Positions 58,481-64,000 of a DNA stretch of 64,000 nucleotides are shown here, piece by piece. The notes under the pieces were generated by a model. That model did no database searches and had not been told where the DNA came from. It saw only the letters and a program-made list of their open reading frames with translations. A program made the translations under genes and the position numbers. Position 1 is the stretch's first letter, and each line of letters starts with the position of its first letter. This DNA is from Curtobacterium sp. VKM Ac-2922 (GTDB taxonomy: Bacteria > Actinomycetota > Actinomycetes > Actinomycetales > Microbacteriaceae): contig NZ_JALGRO010000008.1 of the NCBI RefSeq assembly GCF_022815645.1, positions 1 to 64,000 on the forward strand, in the 5' to 3' direction.

Positions 58481-59776
58481 GTGGCACGCACCAACTGGGC
58501 GGGCAACGTCACGTACCGGGCCTCGGCCCTGGCACGCCCGACATCGGTCGACGAGCTGCAGTCGCTCGTCGCGTCGACGCCGCGCCTGACGGCGCTCGGG
58601 TCCACGCACTCGTTCAACGAGATCGCGGACACCGACGCCGTGCAGGTGACGCTCGCCGACCTGCCGCAGGTGGTCGAGGTCGACACCGAGCGACGTGTCG
58701 CCCGGGTCGCGGCCGGCATGACGCACGCGCAGGTCGCGGTCGCTCTGGAGGCTCGTGGCTGGGCACTCGCGAACCTGGCGTCCCTGCCGCACATCTCCAC
58801 GGCCGGGGCGGTCGCCACCGGCACGCACGGTTCCGGGGTGCGCAACCCGTCGCTCGCGCAGTCGGTGGTCGGCCTCGAGCTGGTGCGTGCTGACGGTTCA
58901 CTCGCGCGGGTGTCCGGGTCCGGCGTCGGCGCCGGGTCCGTCGTCGGCGCCGACGTCGGCGCCGTCGCCGGTGCCGAGCTCGACGCCCACCGGGTCGCAC
59001 TCGGTGCGCTGGGGGTCGTCACGACGGTGGAGCTGGCGATCGAGCCGTCGTTCCAGGTCGCCACGACCGTGCACACCGGGCTCGGGTGGGACGTCGTCGA
59101 CGAGCACTTCGAGACGGTCATGTCCGCCGGGTACAGCGTCAGCATGTTCACGGGCTACACCGACGAGGGCGTCCGACAGGTCTGGACCAAGCGCCGCACC
59201 GATCGCGACGAACCGGTGTTCGACCTGCAGGCCGTGGGTGCCGTCGCCGGTACCGCGCCGATCCACCCCGTGCCGGGGTCCGACGTCGCGGGGGTCACCG
59301 ACCAGCAGGGCGTTCCCGGGCCGTGGCACGAGCGGCTGCCGCACTTCCGCTCGGCGTTCACCCCGTCGGCGGGCGAGGAGATCCAGGCGGAGTGGCTGGT
59401 GCCCGCCGAGGCCGCCGTGCCCGCGATCCAGGCGCTCCGCACGATCGGCGACCAGCTCGCCCCGGTGCTGTTCGTGTCCGAGATCCGACGGATCGCCGCG
59501 GACCAGGCCTGGCTCGCGCCGAGCTCCGAGCGCGACTCGGTGGCGTTCCACTTCACGTTCCACCGCGACCCCGGGGCCGTCGTGTCGCTGCTGCCGGTCA
59601 TCGAGGACGTGCTCGCGCCGTTCGACCCGCGGCCGCACTGGGGCAAGGTGTCCGCGGCGTCACCCGATCGGCTGCACCTGGCCTACCCGCGGCTGGCGGC
59701 GTTCGCGGCGCTGGCGCGGGAAGTCGACCCGGGCGGTCGCTTCCGCAACCCGTTCCTGGAGCGCGTGCTGGGCTGA
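58481..59776 (+). CDS. aldO: FAD-dependent alditol oxidase, AldO type
   Basis: A 431-residue FAD enzyme strongly resembling Streptomyces AldO: TNWAGNVTY at the start, ALGSTHSFNEIAD with His43 as the covalent FAD attachment point (His46 in AldO), LASLPHISTAGAVATGTHGSG, and a C-terminal ALO domain ending GRFRNPFLERV. An unusual Gly/Val/Ala stretch (SGSGVGAGSVVGADVGAV) is inserted near residue 145. AldO oxidises alditols to aldoses with hydrogen peroxide as product. GTG start 3 bases after araA, so it belongs to the ara operon. Confidence 0.9.
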   Translation: MARTNWAGNVTYRASALARPTSVDELQSLVASTPRLTALGSTHSFNEIADTDAVQVTLADLPQVVEVDTERRVARVAAGMTHAQVAVALEARGWALANLASLPHISTAGAVATGTHGSGVRNPSLAQSVVGLELVRADGSLARVSGSGVGAGSVVGADVGAVAGAELDAHRVALGALGVVTTVELAIEPSFQVATTVHTGLGWDVVDEHFETVMSAGYSVSMFTGYTDEGVRQVWTKRRTDRDEPVFDLQAVGAVAGTAPIHPVPGSDVAGVTDQQGVPGPWHERLPHFRSAFTPSAGEEIQAEWLVPAEAAVPAIQALRTIGDQLAPVLFVSEIRRIAADQAWLAPSSERDSVAFHFTFHRDPGAVVSLLPVIEDVLAPFDPRPHWGKVSAASPDRLHLAYPRLAAFAALAREVDPGGRFRNPFLERVLG

Positions 59777-60117
59777 CGGGCCGTCAGTGGCGTGGCGCGA
59801 AATGACGCGGCCAGCGCCGGGAACCGGTTCTCCCAGGCAGCGCGCGCTCGTCCGGGGATCAAGAGATCGGCCCAGACCGAGCGGAGCCGATTCGGGTTGA
59901 GGATCGCGACGAGGTCCTCGATGCGGCCCTCTTGGATCACCGACTGGTACGCCTTGTCGACCCCGTCGTCCGTGTCGAGATCCACCACCGGGTTCGGTCC
60001 CCAGTAGACATTCACGGGGAGTTCGAGCAGGCCGTGTTCCGGTCCGTGGAGGTCTTCGAGACGCGCAGGTACGGCATAGGGCTTCACATTGCTGTACAAC
60101 ACACGGTTCGACGTCAT
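59683..60117 (-). CDS. uncharacterised actinobacterial protein, altered C-terminus
   Basis: A 144-residue protein, MTSNRVLYSNVKPYAVPAR..., with GAGGAG 8 bases before the ATG. The stretch HGLLELPVNVYWGPNPVVDLD, a helical YQSVIQEGRIEDLVAILNP and the LLIPGRARAAWENRFPAL segment match small proteins I have seen in actinobacterial genomes, which sometimes precede AbiEii-type nucleotidyltransferase toxin genes (recollection, not checked). After FPALAASF the frame runs 94 bases into the antisense of aldO and gives a low-complexity Arg/Ser tail, so the native 3' end was probably lost. No toxin gene follows. Confidence 0.65.
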   Translation of the reverse strand: MTSNRVLYSNVKPYAVPARLEDLHGPEHGLLELPVNVYWGPNPVVDLDTDDGVDKAYQSVIQEGRIEDLVAILNPNRLRSVWADLLIPGRARAAWENRFPALAASFRATPLTARQPSTRSRNGLRKRPPGSTSRASAANAASRG

Positions 60118-60261
60118 TGCCAGAACTCCTCGAAGCAGGCCTGGGGATCTCGTCCCGCCCATGCCAGGGGCGCGGTGTGCGGGCGAAGACATCAGGGTGG
60201 CTTGGCTGTTGTTCGACGACGAGGAGCGGTCGCGCCGCTGGCTGCGACGCGACCGCCCGTC

Positions 60262-60375
60262 TCACTGGCCCCTGCGGTACAGGTCGTGCAGGAACCGTGC
60301 GACGGTCACGAGCAAGCTCGCGACCCCCAGCCACGGGACCTGACGCCTGGGCCGGCGCTCGTCGTCGTCGGACAT
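60262..60375 (-). CDS. 37-residue micro-protein with strong ribosome binding site
   Basis: Reads MSDDDERRPRRQVPWLG..., ending LHDLYRRGQ. An ideal AGGAGGT is 5 bases before the ATG. An acidic/basic head is followed by an amphipathic or membrane-associating stretch (VPWLGVASLLVTVARFL). It is in the same frame as, and 144 bases upstream of, the 59683-60117 gene, behind a hairpin-rich leader. It may be a leader peptide or a small membrane protein. I do not recognise it. Confidence 0.55.
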   Translation of the reverse strand: MSDDDERRPRRQVPWLGVASLLVTVARFLHDLYRRGQ

Positions 60376-60434
60376 CGAGTACCTCCTGGTGTCATCACCG
60401 GCGGACACGAGGAGCAGTCGGCCAGGGGTGTGGA

Positions 60435-60554
60435 GCCGAGCGGGCTCGGCTACACTGACTCCCGAGTGTTCGACTCGGGGAAGTCTGTTTTCCCCTGGCT
60501 CTCCACTCGGAGAGCGAACCGAAGCCCGGAACTGTTGTCGCAGTTCCGGGCTTC
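60435..60554 (-). ncRNA. hairpin-rich leader, candidate structured RNA
   Basis: Five successive inverted repeats: GCCGAG/CTCGGC (60435-60450), CCCGAGT/ACTCGGG (60461-60479), GGGGAA/TTCCCC (around 60477-60494), GCTCTCC/GGAGAGC (60498-60515) and a perfect 14-bp GAAGCCCGGAACTG/CAGTTCCGGGCTTC (60521-60554). On the minus strand they precede the micro-ORF by 60 bases. On the plus strand the last hairpin could be a terminator. No known RNA family is recognised. The rest of 60376-60716 holds the palindrome at 60689 and nothing else I can see. Confidence 0.4.
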
Positions 60555-60688
60555 ACTCGTTCGCCCTGGGGTCGCACTCCGGTGGTGGTGCGCCCCCGCG
60601 TCCAGCCTACCGATACTGATGTTCCAGTCGGCCTCCCAGGGGATCGGGATGGGTTCTCCGGGTGATGCACTGTCGGGGTGCTGAGCGT

Positions 60689-60698
60689 TCACATGTGA
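60689..60698. promoter_or_regulatory. TCACATGTGA palindrome before a membrane-protein gene
   Basis: Perfect 10-bp palindrome within a longer imperfect one (GCGTTCACATGTGAGAACGC), ending 18 bases before the next start codon. Likely operator; regulator unknown. Confidence 0.45.
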
Positions 60699-60716
60699 GA
60701 ACGCAAAGGTCGATGC

Positions 60717-61556
60717 ATGGCGAACCTCTCTCGATTCATCGGCATGGCCTCGAAGGTCATCAGCAAGCAGATGCAGCAGCGCGGCCAAGGGAGTGCCCCG
60801 GTCGGCAACCGGCAGCCGTCGCAGGGTGGCAGCGACTGGCGTGACATGGTGCGGAGCGCAGCGGACAAGCTGACCGGCGACGACCGGAGCCAGCCGCAGC
60901 CGCCGCAGTACGGCCAGCGTCCGCCGCAGCAGCAGTACGGCCAGCCGCAACAGCACACCCGCCCGCAGCAGCCCGGCCCCGTCGACGCCGACAAGGTGGC
61001 GCTGGCGAAGTACGACTACCTGCTGCGCACCGCGTCGCCCGACCAGCTGGAGCAGGTCCACCACGACGCGTTCGCGCGGCTCACCCCCGAGCAGCGGCAG
61101 CAGGTGCTCCAGCGCATGAACGCCGAGCTCCCGCCGCACGACCGGCCCGCGGACGCCTCGGCAGGTGGCTTGGCGCGCGCGATGACCCGCGGCGAGGTCG
61201 CACGGCCTGGCATGGCCCGCCGTGTCCTCGGTGGTGCAGCCGTCGGCGCCGGCGCGATGGCGCTCGGCGGCATCGCGGTGGCGGTCGCCGGCGGCGCGGT
61301 CATGAGCGCGGCGGCCGGACCAGTGCTGGCAGGCGCTGCCGACCTCGGCCTGGACTTCGAGGGGATCGCGTCGGGCTTCGGTGACGTCGGACTGGCCGAC
61401 CTGGGCGGGGACCTGGGCGCCGGCGTCGACGGGCTCGGCGAACAGGCCTCCGGGCTCGGCGAGCAGGTCTCCGGACTGGGAGAACAGGCCTCCGGCCTCG
61501 GAGAACAGGCGTCGGGCCTCGGCAACGACCTGCTCGGAGGACTGTTCGACCGCTGA
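60717..61556 (+). CDS. membrane-associated protein with SGLGEQA repeats
   Basis: A 279-residue protein. The first ~100 residues include a Gln/Pro/Tyr-rich stretch (QYGQRPPQQQYGQPQQ). Residues ~100-145 form a helical region of the kind often labelled cation-transporting ATPase in databases, but there are no P-type ATPase motifs. A Gly/Ala-rich hydrophobic segment (~168-205) could span the membrane or insert in it. The C-terminus carries four heptads of the type SGLGEQA, suggesting an extended or self-associating tail. Function unknown. Confidence 0.7.
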   Translation: MANLSRFIGMASKVISKQMQQRGQGSAPVGNRQPSQGGSDWRDMVRSAADKLTGDDRSQPQPPQYGQRPPQQQYGQPQQHTRPQQPGPVDADKVALAKYDYLLRTASPDQLEQVHHDAFARLTPEQRQQVLQRMNAELPPHDRPADASAGGLARAMTRGEVARPGMARRVLGGAAVGAGAMALGGIAVAVAGGAVMSAAAGPVLAGAADLGLDFEGIASGFGDVGLADLGGDLGAGVDGLGEQASGLGEQVSGLGEQASGLGEQASGLGNDLLGGLFDR

Positions 61557-61594
61557 CCTGGTGGGCCAGCCCCACGGATCGGGAATGGCGGCAG

Positions 61595-61628
61595 GGACGC
61601 ACGGCTTGGATTGTTTCGTCGTGCGTCC
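61595..61628 (+). terminator. hairpin after the repeat-tailed gene
   Basis: Arms GGACGCACG (61595-61603) and CGTGCGTCC (61620-61628) with a 16-base loop, 39 bases after the stop codon. The rest of 61557-61733 has no gene. Confidence 0.4.
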
Positions 61629-61733
61629 TCTCGCGTGCCGCCAGCCCTGCGCGGTGCCAGGATGGACGCCGCCGTGGCGTGCAGTCCGCCGCGTGCACCG
61701 CAGCAACCACCCCCTCCGAGGAGCACCACCGTC

Positions 61734-63401
61734 ATGAGACGCCCCAAGCGCCTGACCATCACCGCAGCCGTCGCCGCAGCCGCAGCCCTGGTGCTCACCG
61801 GCTGCTCGGGCGGCGGCGCTTCGGACGACGCGTCCTCCGGCACCAGCAAGGGCGGCACGCTCAACATCCTCACGCCCCAGACCGCGCTGCACTTCGACCC
61901 GGCGACCAGCCAGAGCCTCGGCATCACGTCGATGGGCCTGGTCGCGCGGCGCCTGACCACGTGGAGCGTCGAGCCGGGCAAGACCGCCAAGGTGGTGCCG
62001 GACCTGGCGACCAACACGGGTGACTCGAGCGACGGCGGCAAGACCTGGACCTACCACCTCAAGCAGGGCCTGAAGTTCCAGGACGGCTCCGCGATCACCA
62101 CCAAGGACATCAAGTGGGGCATCGAGCGCTCGTTCGCGCCGACCCTGACCGGTGGCCTGAGCTACCACAAGTCGCTGCTGGTCGGCGGCGACAGCTACAA
62201 GGGGCCGTTCGAGGGCAAGACGCTCGACAGCATCGAGACCCCGGACGACTCGACCATCGTCTTCAAGCTCAACGCGCCGTACGGTGACTGGCCGTGGTTG
62301 GCGTCGATGCCCGCGTTCACGCCGGTCCCCGAGGGGCAGGGCACGGACACCGGTGCCTACGACGCCAAGCCCGTCGCGAGCGGCCCGTACCAGATCCAGT
62401 CCAACACGCAGGGCTCGCAGGTCACGCTCGTGCGCAACAAGGAGTGGAGCGCGAAGACCGACACCGTCCGCACCGCCGGTCCGTCGAAGATCGTCTTCAA
62501 GGAGGGCCAGGACGCCTCCACCATCACGCAGAGCCTGATCGCCGACAACGGTGACGCCAAGAACTCGTTCGGCGCGATCTACCTGGGTGCCGCCGAGCTG
62601 AACCAGGTGCGCTCGAACCCCGCCGCGCAGGACCGTCTCGCCACGAGCAAGGCCGGCCCGATCACCTACATGGCGATCAACACGCAGCGCGGGCAGCTCA
62701 AGGACCTCAAGGTCCGACAGGCCCTGCAGTACGCCGTCGACCGCAAGTCCTTCCGCATCGCTGCTGGTGGTGCGCTCGCCGGGTCGTACGCGTCGACGCT
62801 CATCACGCCGGGCATCGCCGGGCGCCAGGACTACGACCTGTACAAGACGAGCGCCACGGGTGACGTCGACAAGGCGAAGCAGCTGCTGAAGGAAGCCGGG
62901 GCGACCGACCTCAAGCTCACCCTCGTCACGCAGAACGACCCGACGTACCTGGCGCAGGCCCAGGCGCTGCAGTCCGGGCTCAAGCGTGCCGGCATCACCG
63001 TGACGCTCAAGCCGCTCGACTACGACTCCTTCACCCAGGCGACGACGAACGGCACCGACTTCGACCTGTCGCTGTCGAGCTGGCAGCCGGACTTCCCGAG
63101 CGCGAACGCCAACCTGCAGCCGCTGTACGCCTCGTCGCAGATCGGTGGCGGCGGCTACAACGTGTCGAAGTACAGCAACCCCGACGTCGATGCGCTCATC
63201 GCGAAGGCGACCGGCACGGTCGACCAGCAGGACGCGCAGAAGCTGTGGGCTCAGGCCGACGAGAAGATCATGGAGGACGCCCCCGTCGTCCCGCTGATCT
63301 ACGCGAAGCAGTCGTTCCTGGCCGGCTCGAACGTCGCCGACTTCCGCATCGCGGACTTCCCGGCGTACCCGAACTACCTCACGGTGTCGCTCGCCAAGTG
63401 A
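61734..63401 (+). CDS. peptide-type ABC substrate-binding lipoprotein (SBP family 5)
   Basis: A 555-residue lipoprotein: signal peptide MRRPKRLTITAAVAAAAALV, lipobox LTGC, then family-5 sequence (TWTYHLKQGLKFQDGSAITTKDIKWGIERSF, TYMAINTQRGQLKDLKVRQALQYAVDRKS). It binds oligopeptides or related ligands. GAGGAG lies 11 bases before the ATG. It overlaps the next gene as GTGA; unusually, an ATPase gene and not a permease gene follows directly. Confidence 0.92.
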   Translation: MRRPKRLTITAAVAAAAALVLTGCSGGGASDDASSGTSKGGTLNILTPQTALHFDPATSQSLGITSMGLVARRLTTWSVEPGKTAKVVPDLATNTGDSSDGGKTWTYHLKQGLKFQDGSAITTKDIKWGIERSFAPTLTGGLSYHKSLLVGGDSYKGPFEGKTLDSIETPDDSTIVFKLNAPYGDWPWLASMPAFTPVPEGQGTDTGAYDAKPVASGPYQIQSNTQGSQVTLVRNKEWSAKTDTVRTAGPSKIVFKEGQDASTITQSLIADNGDAKNSFGAIYLGAAELNQVRSNPAAQDRLATSKAGPITYMAINTQRGQLKDLKVRQALQYAVDRKSFRIAAGGALAGSYASTLITPGIAGRQDYDLYKTSATGDVDKAKQLLKEAGATDLKLTLVTQNDPTYLAQAQALQSGLKRAGITVTLKPLDYDSFTQATTNGTDFDLSLSSWQPDFPSANANLQPLYASSQIGGGGYNVSKYSNPDVDALIAKATGTVDQQDAQKLWAQADEKIMEDAPVVPLIYAKQSFLAGSNVADFRIADFPAYPNYLTVSLAK

Positions 63402-64000
63402 CCGATCCGATCCTGCAGGTCGAGGGGCTCCACGTCGCGTTCGGCGACGCGGAGCCCGTCGTCCGTGACGTCTCCTTCACCCTGACGCCCGGACGGGTGC
63501 TCGCCCTGGTCGGGGAGTCCGGCTCGGGCAAGTCCGTCAGCGCGATGAGCGTGCTCGGGCTCCTGCCGCCGCAGGCCCGGGTGTCGGGCAGCATCCGGTT
63601 CCGCGGCGACGAGCTCGTGGGCGCGCCGACCGAGCGGCTGCGTGCCGTTCGTGGTGCGGGCATCGGGGTCGTGTTCCAAGAGCCGATGAACTCGTTCACG
63701 CCCGTGCTGTCGATCGGCACGCAGATCGCCGAGGCCGTCCGGGCACACCCCCGAGGCCTCGATCGTGCGGGTGTCTCCGCGCGCATCGACGAGCTGCTGC
63801 GCTCGGCTGGGCTGTCCGACCCGGACCGCATCCGCCGCGCGTACCCGCACGAGCTCTCCGGTGGACAGCTGCAGCGCGCGATGATCGCGATGGCGCTGGC
63901 CGGCGACCCGGTGGCCCTGATCGCCGACGAGCCGACGACCGCGCTCGACGTCACCGTGCAGGCGGGCATCCTCGACCTGCTGCGCGACCTGTGTCGCGAG
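63398..64000 (+). CDS. ABC transporter ATP-binding protein, Dpp/Opp type, cut by the window end
   Basis: The first 201 residues of an ATPase running off the right edge. GTG start overlapping the binding-protein stop (GTGA). Walker A GESGSGKSV at ~38-46, Q-loop VVFQEPMNS, signature LSGGQLQR, Walker B ALIADEPTTALD. It closely follows DppD/OppD; the full family protein is about 330 residues, or twice that if the two ATPases are fused. Confidence 0.93.
   Translation, partial: MTDPILQVEGLHVAFGDAEPVVRDVSFTLTPGRVLALVGESGSGKSVSAMSVLGLLPPQARVSGSIRFRGDELVGAPTERLRAVRGAGIGVVFQEPMNSFTPVLSIGTQIAEAVRAHPRGLDRAGVSARIDELLRSAGLSDPDRIRRAYPHELSGGQLQRAMIAMALAGDPVALIADEPTTALDVTVQAGILDLLRDLCRE

Noticed and set aside
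60118..60193. Open frame ending exactly at the ATGA of the 59683-60117 gene
   Set aside because: It would be translationally coupled, but it has no start codon after an in-frame stop at 60194, so it is at most a remnant.
60461..60554. Possible tRNA or other known small RNA
   Set aside because: GTTCGA-like loops resemble a T-arm, but arm lengths and the acceptor stem do not fit a tRNA, and no SRP, tmRNA or 6S features are present.
60717..61556. Cation-transporting ATPase
   Set aside because: Similar proteins carry this label in databases, but the sequence has none of the P-type ATPase motifs (no DKTG) and no Walker boxes.

Overview
The window is about 64 kb of very GC-rich DNA from an actinobacterium. 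NarL-type two-component pairs, lipoprotein sugar-binding proteins, many LacI regulators, stop/start overlaps of the ATGA or GTGA kind and frequent GTG starts all point to Microbacteriaceae, with a plant- or litter-associated genus such as Curtobacterium most likely (inference from gene content; no 16S in the window). I saw no rRNA, tRNA, CRISPR array, insertion sequence or prophage.

Layout. 1-2.3 kb: small housekeeping-type genes, including a RibD/DHFR-like gene broken by one base. 2.4-10.6 kb: two histidine kinase/response regulator/ABC exporter cassettes facing each other around a NudK-type NUDIX hydrolase and a perfect 46-bp palindrome. 10.7-17.4 kb: CelR-like LacI repressor, two perfect TGGGAGCGCTCCCA operators, GH42 beta-galactosidase, two permeases and a sugar-binding lipoprotein. 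17.5-22.2 kb: accessory stretch (DUF4190, TetR/GNAT pair, tiny Cys/His protein, DUF4236, Fic protein). 22.3-27.7 kb: translationally coupled ROK regulator - M81 (MlrC-like) peptidase - CutC operon, divergent from an orphan peptide-binding lipoprotein. 28.0-34.5 kb: LacI, two permeases, sugar-binding protein and GH35 beta-galactosidase. 34.5-36 kb: small membrane, lipoprotein and CsbD genes. 36.1-39.2 kb: another sugar importer without ATPase or glycosidase. 39.2-42.2 kb: PRISE-type reductase, DUF3253 protein, GH13 enzyme. 42.3-47.5 kb: multiple-sugar importer (ChvE/MmsA/MmsB type) and its divergent LacI. 47.7-54.1 kb: GH127 beta-L-arabinofuranosidase with importer and LacI. 54.5-59.8 kb: araB-araD-araA plus an alditol oxidase. 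59.7-60.7 kb: a micro-ORF, an orphan uncharacterised protein and a hairpin-rich leader. 60.7-64 kb: repeat-tailed membrane protein and the start of a peptide importer.

How it works together. The core is a plant-polysaccharide island: arabinosides and galactosides are bound by lipoproteins, imported by four two-permease (CUT1) systems that carry no ATPase here and so presumably share one encoded elsewhere, then cleaved by cytoplasmic GH42, GH35, GH127 and GH13 enzymes. Free arabinose can enter through the MmsAB/ChvE system and be processed by AraA, AraB and AraD. The same GTGAGCGCTCAC operator lies at the chvE promoter and twice before araB, linking the two loci under the LacI protein encoded at 46.4-47.5 kb.

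The most unusual non-gene feature is a dense set of intergenic palindromes of several sequence families. They lie mostly between convergent genes or next to binding-protein genes. They look like bidirectional terminators or mRNA stabilisers, but they are conserved in sequence and not only in shape, and fragments of one family also occur inside two coding regions.
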